Shown here in pieces: positions 25,747 through 34,369 of a stretch of 38,816 bases of DNA (positions are counted from its first letter, which is position 1; every line of letters begins with the position of its first letter). The DNA lies in NCBI GenBank assembly GCA_937894725.1, contig CALAYL010000007.1:1-38816 (forward strand). The letters run 5' to 3'. Source of the stretch: an uncultured Bacteroidota bacterium. GTDB lineage: Bacteria; Bacteroidota; Bacteroidia; Chitinophagales; LD1. The notes beneath the pieces are model-generated. The model did no database searches. It was not told the origin of the DNA and saw only the letters and a list, made by a program, of their open reading frames with translations. The position numbers and the translations under genes are program-made.

Positions 25747-27075
25747 CTACTGTTTCGGTTTTCGCTTTTTGGGTTTGCCGTATTTTAGCTTCATTTTATC
25801 TGCATGACGAACTTTGCTGTTGGTCTTAGAGTTTTTGGCCGATTTTTCGTGAAATGCGGGGCCTACATCTGCGCGTTTTTTAATTTTCTGCTGTATATTC
25901 GGCATTTGAAAAATAGGCATCTCATCGAGTGTGAGTTCCTCTGAAATTGTCAGCGAACCAGGCAGTTCGAGTGTAGGAATTTCGTACTTCATAAGACCTT
26001 CAATGGCTGCTCGATAAGCGGCATCTTTAGTGGTAAAAAACGTGATAGCGATGCCTCGTTGATCATATCGACCAGTACGTCCAATGCGATGAATATAATT
26101 TTCAGCTACATCGGGCACATCAAAATTGACTACATGCGAAACGCTTGCTATATCTAGTCCACGAGCTATAAGGTCAGTAGCGATAAGCACTTTTACACTG
26201 CCACTTTTAAAGTCATTTACACTTCTAAAACGATAAGATTGATCTTTGTTTGAATGTATGACTGCCACCTGTTCTGGCAATGTAGTCTTTAGCCTTTCAA
26301 ATAAAGCATCAGCCAGCCGTTTTGTATCCACAAAAACTAATATTTTAGTCATACTGCTATCCTTGGCAAATAGCCAATCTAGCATATTCATTTTTGTATT
26401 AAAATTGGGAAGTAAGTAGCTCTGCTGATCTATATTTTCGAGCGGTGTACCCGCAGGTGCCGCTTCAATCTTAGTAGGATGATTAAAAAAAGTATGAGTA
26501 AGTTTCTCTACATCTTCGGGCATGGTAGCCGAAAACAAAAGGTTTTGCCGTTTTTTGGGAAGCAAGTCTAAAATACCCGTGAGCTGTGTACGAAAACCAA
26601 GATGCAGCATTTCATCTACCTCATCAATTACTAATTGACGAAGCAATTTGGTTTTAATAATACCTCGCAATAAAAACTCCAATAATCTACCTGGTGTAGC
26701 GACTAAAACATCTACTCCTGCTATGATAGCAGCAGATTGTGTATTGATATTCGTTCCACCATATACACCCACTACGGTTACGTTCATGTAAGTTGTTAGC
26801 TCTTCGGCTGTGGCTACGACCTGCACTACTAGCTCTCGAGTAGGAACCAATATGATGATTTGAGGGGTTTTGTCTTTTTGAAAACTCCACAACCGAAGAC
26901 TTGGGAGCAAATAAGCCAATGTTTTACCAGTACCCGTTTGGGCTATGCCTACTACATCTGCACCAGACATCACTATCGAAAACGCCTTTTCTTGTATGGT
27001 CGTGGGTGTAGTGATACCCATGTCTGAAAGGGCATTAAGGAGTGGGGTGTTGAGGTTGAGTTCGTCAAAGGTCAT
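25747..27075 (-). CDS. DEAD-box RNA helicase
   Basis: A 442-residue ATP-dependent RNA helicase. Motifs in order: Q motif (PTTIQEKA), motif I AQTGTGKT, Ia PTREL, Ib TPGRL, motif II reading DEVD instead of DEAD, motif III SAT (FSATM), then the second RecA domain with ARGLD and HRIGRTGR. The C-terminus (~390-442) is a Lys/Arg-rich tail typical of RhlE-like helicases. Start ATG 27075 is preferred to TTG 27081. It faces tadA tail to tail with no evident terminator. Confidence 0.95.
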   Translation of the reverse strand: MTFDELNLNTPLLNALSDMGITTPTTIQEKAFSIVMSGADVVGIAQTGTGKTLAYLLPSLRLWSFQKDKTPQIIILVPTRELVVQVVATAEELTTYMNVTVVGVYGGTNINTQSAAIIAGVDVLVATPGRLLEFLLRGIIKTKLLRQLVIDEVDEMLHLGFRTQLTGILDLLPKKRQNLLFSATMPEDVEKLTHTFFNHPTKIEAAPAGTPLENIDQQSYLLPNFNTKMNMLDWLFAKDSSMTKILVFVDTKRLADALFERLKTTLPEQVAVIHSNKDQSYRFRSVNDFKSGSVKVLIATDLIARGLDIASVSHVVNFDVPDVAENYIHRIGRTGRYDQRGIAITFFTTKDAAYRAAIEGLMKYEIPTLELPGSLTISEELTLDEMPIFQMPNIQQKIKKRADVGPAFHEKSAKNSKTNSKVRHADKMKLKYGKPKKRKPKQ

Positions 27076-27135
27076 GCACAATAATACTTAAAAAAGAGCA
27101 GGTGGATGAATTAGAATTTTAATTTCGCAATACTT

Positions 27136-28122
27136 ATGAAAACACTTTTTAGTTTCATTTTGGTACTATTCGTATGGAGCGCACAAGCGCAGCTACCCAC
27201 TTCGTTTGACCCAAATACTCAACCTGATGCCCCCAACTATAGCAACCCAGACCATTGGCTATCACTACCTTTTAGAATAGATGGCGCAGATGTAGTGGTC
27301 AAAGGCGAAATGGCGATTAGCGACTCCACAAAACAGGCTGATGTTTTTTATATATATCCAACACTCTATGGAAAAGGGAAGACTTGGACGGCCTCTATTC
27401 ACGATAAAAAATTAAATAAACGTCTTGAAAAATATCCTGTAAAATATCAAGCATCGCTGTTTAATCAAATTGCTAGAATCTATACTCCATTGTATAGACA
27501 GGCTATCATCAAAAGTTTTTATGATACTACCCAAAAGGGCGAAGCCGCATTAAATTTTGCCTATCAAGATGTAAAGAGAGCATTTGAATACTATCTCAAA
27601 AACTATAACCAAGGTAGGCCTATTATCTTGGTATCGCACAGCCAAGGTACTCGACATGCTAGGCAGTTAATTCAAGATTTTTTTGACGAACCCAAACTAA
27701 AACAACAGCTCGTATGCGCTTACATTGTTGGATTTGGGATATATCCTAAAAACTATACTTTGCTCGAACCTTGTACACACCCCACAGATACGCAGTGTTA
27801 TGTAACTTGGTCTTCTTTCAAAATGGGCTATACACCAGAAGCCACTTCTATGTTGGTAGGTGATGTGTGTATCAATCCAATCGCCTGGACTAAGGACACT
27901 ACCTCTATTCAATCGGCTACAGGTATTTTGTTAAACACCGCTCCAAAAAAAAGGTACGAAAATGTAGCGCAACTACATCAACACTATCTATGGGTTAAAT
28001 CGAAAGCACCCTTTATCAGAGAACGAAATGTATTGCACTTAGTCGATTTTAATTTGTTTTGGTATTCAATACGACAAAATGCCAAAGACAGATTGAATGC
28101 CTTTTTGAGAGGAGTTCAATAA
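27136..28122 (+). CDS. DUF3089 alpha/beta-hydrolase-like secreted protein
   Basis: A 328-residue exported protein. The signal peptide is MKTLFSFILVLFVWSAQAQ. The DUF3089 body includes ADVFYIYPTLY, a central YYLKNYNQGRPIILVSHSQGT (nucleophile elbow, Ser169) and a later ITW-like strand. The Ser elbow implies a serine hydrolase (esterase or lipase-like), but the substrate is unknown. The gene stands alone: divergent from the helicase gene and convergent with rnhB, whose stop lies 5 bp away. Confidence 0.85.
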   Translation: MKTLFSFILVLFVWSAQAQLPTSFDPNTQPDAPNYSNPDHWLSLPFRIDGADVVVKGEMAISDSTKQADVFYIYPTLYGKGKTWTASIHDKKLNKRLEKYPVKYQASLFNQIARIYTPLYRQAIIKSFYDTTQKGEAALNFAYQDVKRAFEYYLKNYNQGRPIILVSHSQGTRHARQLIQDFFDEPKLKQQLVCAYIVGFGIYPKNYTLLEPCTHPTDTQCYVTWSSFKMGYTPEATSMLVGDVCINPIAWTKDTTSIQSATGILLNTAPKKRYENVAQLHQHYLWVKSKAPFIRERNVLHLVDFNLFWYSIRQNAKDRLNAFLRGVQ

Positions 28123-28126
28123 CACA

Positions 28127-28723
28127 CTAGAACAGTCTAGGTCGAAGTTCTTTGAGCTGAAAAGACATCCGATGATAGGGCGTTTGACCTAGCTTTACGA
28201 TAGCATCTCGATGAGCCTTTGTACCGTAGCCTTTATTTTTAATCCAATCATATTCGGGATACTGAAGATGTAGATTTTCCATGTACTCATCTCTATACGT
28301 TTTAGCTAAAATAGAGGCCGCAGCAATAGATGCGAATTTCGCATCTCCTTTTATTATAGTCTGGTGTGGTACATCTTTATATGGCTTAAATTTATTGCCA
28401 TCGATAATCAAAAAAGAGGGTGCGATGGCGAGTTTATCCACTGCCAAATGCATCGCCCTTATTGAAGCTTGTAGAATATTAACTTTGTCAATCACTTTAG
28501 CATCTAGGCTAGCGACCGCAAAGGTGATTGCGTTTTTTTCAATAAAAATACGGAGTTCGTTTCGATGTTTCTTTGAGAGTTGTTTTGAATCATTGAGTAG
28601 CGGGTGCTCAAAGTCATGAGGCAAAATGACCGCAGCAGCAAACACTGGTCCAGCAAGACATCCTCGTCCTGCTTCATCACATCCTGCCTCTGGTGTATTA
28701 TCTTGAAAATGATGGAGCAGCAT
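28127..28723 (-). CDS. rnhB: Ribonuclease HII
   Basis: Cleaves RNA in RNA-DNA hybrids and removes misincorporated ribonucleotides. The 198-residue enzyme begins its core with AGCDEAGRGCLAGPV (catalytic Asp16 and Glu17) and continues with LIIDGNKF and IAAASILAKTYRD, all RNase HII signatures. Its ATG follows the stop of the upstream MORN gene by 1 nt, so it is very likely co-transcribed with, and coupled to, that gene. Confidence 0.95.
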   Translation of the reverse strand: MLLHHFQDNTPEAGCDEAGRGCLAGPVFAAAVILPHDFEHPLLNDSKQLSKKHRNELRIFIEKNAITFAVASLDAKVIDKVNILQASIRAMHLAVDKLAIAPSFLIIDGNKFKPYKDVPHQTIIKGDAKFASIAAASILAKTYRDEYMENLHLQYPEYDWIKNKGYGTKAHRDAIVKLGQTPYHRMSFQLKELRPRLF

Positions 28724-28724
28724 A

Positions 28725-29507
28725 TTACTTTGTAATAGGGTTATACGTGGCTTTGTTGCCTTTCAAATCATATAAATCACCACTTCCTTGCTGTAGATCA
28801 TCCTTCCAAGTAGCCACTAATTTTCGTCCATCTTTAAAGAAGTAAGTGCCTTTGCCATTCATTTTATTACTACCAAAATAACCTTCAAATCTATCGCCAC
28901 TACTGTAATATACTACACCAAATCCCGTGCGCATATTATTAGCAAACTGACCTATGTATTTACTCCCATCGGGGAAAACCATTTGACCTTTTCCATGCTT
29001 TTTATCAAACAAAAAACTGCCAGTATAAACTCTATTATCGGCATAAAAATAGGTGCCTTGGCCATGTCTTCGATTAGACTTGTATTGGCCTTCGTATTTA
29101 TCCCCATTTTCAAAAAAGTAGGTACCCTTGCCATTCATAGCCGCATTTACAAAATTGCCTATATACTTTTCACCATTGGTAAAAAAATAAATGCCGCTAC
29201 CCGCAATAGTGCCATTTTCAAATTCACCTTCATATCGTTCTCCGTTGGTGAGTGTAATCACACCAAAACCATGCTGCTTATTGTCTTTCCAAGCACCTTT
29301 ATACACACTTCCATCTGAAAATTGCATAGTGCCAAGGCTATCTTTTTTGCCGTTTTTTAAATAGCCGAGATAGTTCCCACCACCTTGATAAGTATTATTT
29401 ACTAAACCCGTAAAACTACTGTCTGTAACATTGTAGATTGTATCGGCCATTTGAGCAATAGAGGCAAAAACAATAAAAATAAAAATTGATGTAAGGAGTA
29501 TTCGCAT
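28725..29507 (-). CDS. Secreted MORN-repeat protein (copy 1)
   Basis: A 260-residue exported protein. The signal peptide is MRILLTSIFIFIVFASIAQ. About eight 23-residue MORN repeats follow (YxGxFxNxxxxGxGxYxFxNGx pattern, e.g. RYEGEFENGTIAGSGIYFF), the last being degenerate. MORN repeats form an extended beta-meander used for lipid or protein contact; bacterial function is generally unknown. It sits just upstream of rnhB (1-nt gap). A TATCTTTG box ends 4 nt before the ATG (see finding). It is a paralogue of the next gene upstream. Confidence 0.88.
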   Translation of the reverse strand: MRILLTSIFIFIVFASIAQMADTIYNVTDSSFTGLVNNTYQGGGNYLGYLKNGKKDSLGTMQFSDGSVYKGAWKDNKQHGFGVITLTNGERYEGEFENGTIAGSGIYFFTNGEKYIGNFVNAAMNGKGTYFFENGDKYEGQYKSNRRHGQGTYFYADNRVYTGSFLFDKKHGKGQMVFPDGSKYIGQFANNMRTGFGVVYYSSGDRFEGYFGSNKMNGKGTYFFKDGRKLVATWKDDLQQGSGDLYDLKGNKATYNPITK

Positions 29508-29511
29508 GACA

Positions 29512-29519
29512 CAAAGATA
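29512..29519 (-). promoter_or_regulatory. Promoter -7 box TATCTTTG abutting a MORN gene start
   Basis: On the minus strand TATCTTTG (TAnnTTTG) is separated from the ATG (29507) by only TGTC. With transcription starting ~5 nt after the box, the mRNA would begin at or next to the ATG. Confidence 0.5.
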
Positions 29520-29523
29520 AACA

Positions 29524-30378
29524 CTATTTTATTTCTATGCCTAGGCTATATTTTTTTTGAACCATCTCGCCTTCCTTTGTGTATAACATACCTTCACCAT
29601 CGCGCTTATTATTTTTGAAAACACCTTCATATTTATCACCATCCTGCCAATAAAAAGCGCCCCTACCCTCCATTTTTCCATTGACAAAATACCCTTCGTA
29701 GCGATCCCCATTAGAAAAAACAAAAACACCTTTGCCTGTGCGCTTGTTTTCACTAAACTCCCCTGCATATTTTGATCCATTTGGAAAAAACATAACTCCT
29801 GTACCAGTTTTCAAATCTTCCGAAAACATACCTTCATATACTTTACCATCTTTATAATAATATTTTCCTGGACCAGTACGTTTCCCATTTATACAGATAC
29901 CTTCATACCTTTCTCCATTTGAATAATAGCAAATACCTTGTCCATTTACTTTTCCAAACTCAAATGAACCATCATATTTATCGCCAGTGGTGTAATAATA
30001 AATGCCCTTCCCATGTATTTCATCATTCATAAAATCGCCTATATATTTTTCGCCTGTAACAAAAGTATAAACGCCTTTGCCATCACGTTTGTCTGATACC
30101 CATGTGCCATCGTAAGTATCCCCATTCGGATAAACGCATTTTCCTTTGCCATGTCGTAAATCATTTTCCCAATACCCTTCATAGTAGCTAGACTCATTGA
30201 TTTGTGCTTTACCGAAACCAGTACGTTTACCCTCAGCATTGTGTTTGCCTTCATACTTGCCGTTTATATAGGAAATGCGCTGCATAGGAGTCTCTACGGG
30301 TACGGGCATTTGAGCAACAATATGCTGTTGGAGAGAGAGAAACAAAAAAAGAGTAATAGATTTCAAACTTAGTGTCAT
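29524..30378 (-). CDS. Secreted MORN-repeat protein (copy 2)
   Basis: A 284-residue exported protein. The signal peptide is MTLSLKSITLFLFLSLQQ with a probable cut after IVAQ (~23). About ten consecutive 23-residue MORN repeats run from ~35 to ~270 (e.g. TYDGTWVSDKRDGKGVYTF, KYIGDFMNDEIHGKGIYYY) and a short Lys-rich tail follows. It is a tandem paralogue of the 28725-29507 gene with 16 bp between them, and the two have almost the same architecture. Its own TAAATTTG box again ends 4 nt before the ATG. The function is unknown. Confidence 0.88.
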   Translation of the reverse strand: MTLSLKSITLFLFLSLQQHIVAQMPVPVETPMQRISYINGKYEGKHNAEGKRTGFGKAQINESSYYEGYWENDLRHGKGKCVYPNGDTYDGTWVSDKRDGKGVYTFVTGEKYIGDFMNDEIHGKGIYYYTTGDKYDGSFEFGKVNGQGICYYSNGERYEGICINGKRTGPGKYYYKDGKVYEGMFSEDLKTGTGVMFFPNGSKYAGEFSENKRTGKGVFVFSNGDRYEGYFVNGKMEGRGAFYWQDGDKYEGVFKNNKRDGEGMLYTKEGEMVQKKYSLGIEIK

Positions 30379-30382
30379 TTGC

Positions 30383-30390
30383 CAAATTTA
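30383..30390 (-). promoter_or_regulatory. Promoter -7 box TAAATTTG abutting a MORN gene start
   Basis: On the minus strand TAAATTTG is separated from the ATG (30378) by GCAA only, the same 4-nt distance as in the tandem paralogue. Confidence 0.5.
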
Positions 30391-30454
30391 CGTATTTAGT
30401 AGAAAAATGTTGTATTTTTAGCCATCTGTACTTAAAGTCAAACGTTTAATCAAC

Positions 30455-31927
30455 TTGAATCCAATAAAAAAACTAGCCTCGCAAACAGCTATTTATGGGG
30501 TGAGCAGTATCATCGGTCGATTTCTAAACTATCTACTTGTACCGCTTTATACTCGATTTTTTTCGACTGCTGAATATGGTGTCATTTCTGAGTTTTACGC
30601 TTACTCTGGTTTTTTGATAGTGCTATTGACCTTCGGTATGGAAACGGCAATTTTTCGATTTGCAAAAGATGAAAACAGTGCTACTTCTCAATCTACGATT
30701 TTACGTTTTTTAGTTTCGAGCAGCTTACTTTTTATTGCTAGCATCGCTGTATTAAGTCCCTTTTTAGCTACCCAACTGCAATATCAAGGCTATGCGTATT
30801 ATTTTGTCCTATTCGCTTTCATATTAGGAGCTGATGCTATAGGCGCAGTGCCTTTTGCTAGACTCAGATTAGACGAGAGGCCTACCCGATTCGCTTTTGT
30901 AAAACTAACTGAAATTGGCGTCAATATAGGACTCAACTTATTATTTGTATTTGCAAAACAGCAACACGATGCTGGAATAAACAGCGATTTGGCCTCACTT
31001 TATGACCCTTCTATTGGTGTGGGCTATATTTTTATTGCCAATCTGATCTCTAGCTTAATGAAGCTGATTTTACTTTCTGATTTGTTCTATAAAATAGGAT
31101 TGAAGCATGACTTTGTATTACTAAAAAAAATCTTTCGCTATTCGTTTCCAATGGTTATTATTGGATTTGCAGGTATAATAAATGAAATGCTCGACAGGTC
31201 GATGATGAAATTTTTGTTGCCTGGCACTATCCACGAAAACCTCTCACAGCTTGGCATTTATAGTGCATGCTACAAAATAAGTATAGTGATGAGTTTGTTT
31301 ATCCAAGCATTTCGATTTGCTGCAGAGCCCTATTTCTTTTCGATATATAAAAACGAAAATTCGAGAGCGGTATATGCCGATGTGATGGACTGGTTCATCT
31401 GGTTTTGCAGTGGCATCTTTATTGTCGTCACCATTTTTTTAGATGAGTTTGGCCATTTTGTAGGCAAAGATTTCAGGGTAGGATTGAGCATAGTGCCTAT
31501 TTTATTATTGGCCAATTTGCTTTTGGGTATTTATGTAAATCTATCTATTTGGTATAAGCTAACCGACCGAACAATGCTAGGTGCAGGAGTATCTCTTTTG
31601 GGAGCTGGGATTACAGTAGTACTGCTATGGATACTAGTACCGCTATTTGGCTATACTGGCGCTGCATGGACCACACTTATCTGCTATGCATCTATGGCCC
31701 TCATCTCCTATATTTTAGGGCAAAAATATTTTACCATACCCTACAAGGTAGGCAATATGGTTATTTTCATCTTGCTATGCATAGGGATTTGGTTATTAAG
31801 CGGGTTTGTATTAAAAACAAATTCAATAAATGTGTATGTTTGGAAAATAGCATTATTGCTATTGGGTATAAGTGCATTAGTCTTCATGAAGTATTCCGAC
31901 TTAAAAAAAATGGTATTTAAAAAATGA
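30455..31927 (+). CDS. Polysaccharide flippase (Wzx/MATE-type)
   Basis: A 490-residue inner-membrane protein with 12-14 hydrophobic helices. The start LASQTAIYGVSSIIGRFLNYLLVPLYTR and the following FSTAEYGVISEFYAY match the polysaccharide-biosynthesis oligosaccharide flippase family. It would move undecaprenyl-linked glycans across the inner membrane. No ATG is near; the TTG at 30455 gives MNPIKKLASQTA, a family-like N-terminus. No glycosyltransferases lie nearby. Its stop overlaps the gldB ATG by 4 bp, so it leads the flippase-gldB-membrane protein-exosortase row. Confidence 0.9.
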   Translation: MNPIKKLASQTAIYGVSSIIGRFLNYLLVPLYTRFFSTAEYGVISEFYAYSGFLIVLLTFGMETAIFRFAKDENSATSQSTILRFLVSSSLLFIASIAVLSPFLATQLQYQGYAYYFVLFAFILGADAIGAVPFARLRLDERPTRFAFVKLTEIGVNIGLNLLFVFAKQQHDAGINSDLASLYDPSIGVGYIFIANLISSLMKLILLSDLFYKIGLKHDFVLLKKIFRYSFPMVIIGFAGIINEMLDRSMMKFLLPGTIHENLSQLGIYSACYKISIVMSLFIQAFRFAAEPYFFSIYKNENSRAVYADVMDWFIWFCSGIFIVVTIFLDEFGHFVGKDFRVGLSIVPILLLANLLLGIYVNLSIWYKLTDRTMLGAGVSLLGAGITVVLLWILVPLFGYTGAAWTTLICYASMALISYILGQKYFTIPYKVGNMVIFILLCIGIWLLSGFVLKTNSINVYVWKIALLLLGISALVFMKYSDLKKMVFKK

Positions 31928-32949
31928 AAAAAACACCGATACTTTTGTTTCTTGCAGTGCTGTTGCTATCAGGTTGTGCAGATAAAAATGGCTTCAAGAA
32001 AGTAGATGTTTCAAAACAAACATCCAATATCGTATGCCAGCGATTTGAGCAAGATTTTTTCAAGTTAAATGCCGCAAATTTTTCTGACGAAGAGAGTAAA
32101 CTTATACAAAAATATGGTCGCTTTTATGATGATTATATAGGGTTGATAATGGGCTTTCCGAAAATAGCAAAAGATAGCAGTGCCCTGAATAGTGTGATTA
32201 TCGAATTTATAGAAAACAAAGCTATCAAAGGGTTATACGACAGTGTGCAATATTACTATCCTACTTTAGAGGAAATAAAAAAAGAGCTTGATGAAGCCAA
32301 TAAACACTACCAATACTATTTTCCTGAAAAGAAAATCACACGACTCTATACGATGATTTCGGAGTTTAGCTATGGAGCTATGACCTACAATGATAGTACA
32401 CTAGTGGTAGGACTTGATATGTTTCTTGGACCTCAATATCCTTTTTATGAAAGCTTTGATATACCTAAATTTATAACTCGAAAACTAAGCAAAGAATATA
32501 TCACACGAAACTGCATGGAGGTTATCTATAATCTGCATTTCAACAAGGTAAACGACATGGAGCCCATTCCACTTGTAGAAGCGATGATAAACGAAGGAAA
32601 GAAGATGTATTTTTTGGAGTGTATGATGCCAGCTAAAAATGACAGCATCATAGTGGGCTACACCAATACACAAATCAAATGGTGTGAGTCGAGCGAAAGA
32701 CAGATATGGCAATATTTCAACGAAAAAGACTTGCTATATTCGACCAATTTTATGGAGCAAAAACGCTACACCACCGATGGCCCTAGCACAAGTGGTATGC
32801 CTGCGGAATCGCCTGGCAAAGTGGGTGCCTGGTTGGGATGGCAAATCGTGAGAAAATACATGAAAGATGCCAATGGTAAAATCTCGCTCAATCAACTTTT
32901 ACATACCCCAAACAAGACGATAATAGCAAAAGCAAAATATAAACCTTAA
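31924..32949 (+). CDS. gldB: Gliding-motility lipoprotein GldB-like
   Basis: A 341-residue lipoprotein. The signal peptide ends in lipobox Cys18 (LLSGC). The body shows GldB features: IVCQRFEQDFF, a YYFPEKKITRLYTMISEF-like core, SLVVGLDMFLG-type TLVVGLDMFLGPQYPFY, and a C-terminal GAWLGWQIVRKYM. GldB is needed for gliding in Flavobacterium johnsoniae, and homologues also occur in non-gliders. It overlaps the flippase gene by 4 bp and is followed after 5 bp by a membrane protein gene. Confidence 0.88.
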   Translation: MKKTPILLFLAVLLLSGCADKNGFKKVDVSKQTSNIVCQRFEQDFFKLNAANFSDEESKLIQKYGRFYDDYIGLIMGFPKIAKDSSALNSVIIEFIENKAIKGLYDSVQYYYPTLEEIKKELDEANKHYQYYFPEKKITRLYTMISEFSYGAMTYNDSTLVVGLDMFLGPQYPFYESFDIPKFITRKLSKEYITRNCMEVIYNLHFNKVNDMEPIPLVEAMINEGKKMYFLECMMPAKNDSIIVGYTNTQIKWCESSERQIWQYFNEKDLLYSTNFMEQKRYTTDGPSTSGMPAESPGKVGAWLGWQIVRKYMKDANGKISLNQLLHTPNKTIIAKAKYKP

Positions 32950-32954
32950 CCTAT

Positions 32955-33815
32955 ATGCCCCCACACGAAAAAGGAGAGAAAATAGACAGCAAACTATCGA
33001 GAATTGTAAACTCGACTTTTGCATTTGCCTCAGCATTTGTGATATTAATGGGAGGTTATTATTTTGTAACTGCCCTCATGGCTAAGCTTTTTGGATTTGA
33101 TGCTACGGTGTATTACTATGGCGTAAAACTCTACAAAAACAAACTCTCATGGGGACGACTCAATATTAGTATGATATATGGAGTAGGGACATTGTTTTTG
33201 TTGCTAGCGGGGTTGTTATCTACCTATATCTTCTATAAATTTAAAGAGAAAATGTACGTACTCCTACTGATACCGCTTTGGGGCATGGTTATAGGTGGGT
33301 CTTCGTTTGCAGCACAAGGAGCTATCATCGCCTTAGGCGAAGGAGAATACAATTCGCCATTTTATCAAAACCTTTCGGTAGTGGCATCCTGGCTGCACCT
33401 GCCTCTGGCCTTATGCTACATATTAGGGATTCCATTTTTGTTCGCAGGCATGTTATTCAGTGTCTTTTATGCTAAACCTTTTATGACACTTGCTTACTCC
33501 TATTCAAAGGTGAATAACACTAAAAGAAAAAATAAATTTTTCCTAGAAACCGTTTTTATCCCCTATATCCTAGGCAGTGTCACTGTGCTCATCTACACAT
33601 TTCCACTCAATATTTGGATCAATCTTGTGTATCTCATTTGCATCGGCATTTCGTTAATTATCAGCTTTTTTGTACTGAAATATCAAAGTATAAAAATGGA
33701 TGAAGTGCTACGCTACAAAAATCTTCAATCTGTAAATTTACCCGTTATTGTGGTTTTTGCATTGCTCTGCCTCTTTGGCTTCTTTACATGGTATGGCATT
33801 ACACTTCCTTTTTAA
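32955..33815 (+). CDS. Polytopic membrane protein, unknown
   Basis: A 286-residue protein with about seven hydrophobic segments after a charged N-terminus (~20 residues). The first spans ~25-45 and the last ~262-283. I do not recognise the family and see no catalytic motif. It sits between gldB (5-bp gap) and the exosortase-like gene (starts 2 bp after its stop), on the same strand, so it belongs to the same transcript. Exosortase systems in Bacteroidota often have an associated membrane protein beside the protease, and this is a candidate (inference). Confidence 0.8.
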   Translation: MPPHEKGEKIDSKLSRIVNSTFAFASAFVILMGGYYFVTALMAKLFGFDATVYYYGVKLYKNKLSWGRLNISMIYGVGTLFLLLAGLLSTYIFYKFKEKMYVLLLIPLWGMVIGGSSFAAQGAIIALGEGEYNSPFYQNLSVVASWLHLPLALCYILGIPFLFAGMLFSVFYAKPFMTLAYSYSKVNNTKRKNKFFLETVFIPYILGSVTVLIYTFPLNIWINLVYLICIGISLIISFFVLKYQSIKMDEVLRYKNLQSVNLPVIVVFALLCLFGFFTWYGITLPF

Positions 33816-33817
33816 AA

Positions 33818-34369
33818 ATGACAGACTTGCTCCAATTAATCAAAACTAAATTTGCTGATAAAAGAAAAAAAGAAGGCATCCTCTTTCTTGTAAAGATAAT
33901 GGGCAGCTACTTGGCTTGGAAGACTATTTCATTTTGTTTAGAATACCTCGAACCTCAATGGTGGATAGCTTTACAGAACTTTATTGCAAAACAAATCGTC
34001 CACACTTCAGCGCTTATTCTACAATCTATTTTTTCGGTAGAGCTTCATTTCAACACCAGAAATCTGCTCATTTCGGGCACACCTGGCATCTATGTAGCAG
34101 ATCATTGTTTGGGGATTCCATCTATGGTCGTTTTTACCCTTTTCATTTTGTTTTTCAGAGGAAAAACAACACACAAATTATGGTATATTCCATTGGGAAT
34201 ATTAGGCGTATTTAGCATCAATGTATTAAGAGTAGTGGGGCTAGGTTTGCTCCAAAAATCATCGTCCGCTTTCTTTTGGGAGTTCAACCACAGTTATACT
34301 TTTTTGATACTCACCTATGGCTTGATTTTTTTGATGATAAAACATTGGATAGACCTATACACTGATTAA
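33818..34369 (+). CDS. Exosortase/archaeosortase-family protein
   Basis: A 183-residue membrane protein with several hydrophobic segments and the exosortase catalytic triad in the right order: Cys97 in ADHCLGIPSM, Arg138 in NVLRVVGL and His158 in FNHSYTF. Exosortases are membrane transpeptidases that cut a C-terminal sorting signal. The size is that of the short Bacteroidota versions, but I cannot name the subfamily. ATG 33818 is preferred to the in-frame ATG 33788, which overlaps the upstream gene. Its stop overlaps the stop of the convergent TlpA gene (TTAA, 34366-34369). No protein in this window shows a PEP-CTERM-like tail, so the substrate would be elsewhere. Confidence 0.8.
   Translation: MTDLLQLIKTKFADKRKKEGILFLVKIMGSYLAWKTISFCLEYLEPQWWIALQNFIAKQIVHTSALILQSIFSVELHFNTRNLLISGTPGIYVADHCLGIPSMVVFTLFILFFRGKTTHKLWYIPLGILGVFSINVLRVVGLGLLQKSSSAFFWEFNHSYTFLILTYGLIFLMIKHWIDLYTD

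Noticed and set aside
26600..26640. DEVD in place of DEAD in the helicase as loss of function
   Set aside because: Motif II keeps both acidic residues needed for Mg-ATP, and DExD variation is normal in the superfamily.
28983..30254. Long frames on both strands across the MORN genes as extra genes
   Set aside because: They are shadows of the 69-bp coding repeats and lack independent motifs.
23688..34369. Overlapping stop codons of convergent genes (23688-23691, 34366-34369) as a special feature
   Set aside because: TTAG and TTAA let two opposite stops share bases, a common outcome in compact genomes.
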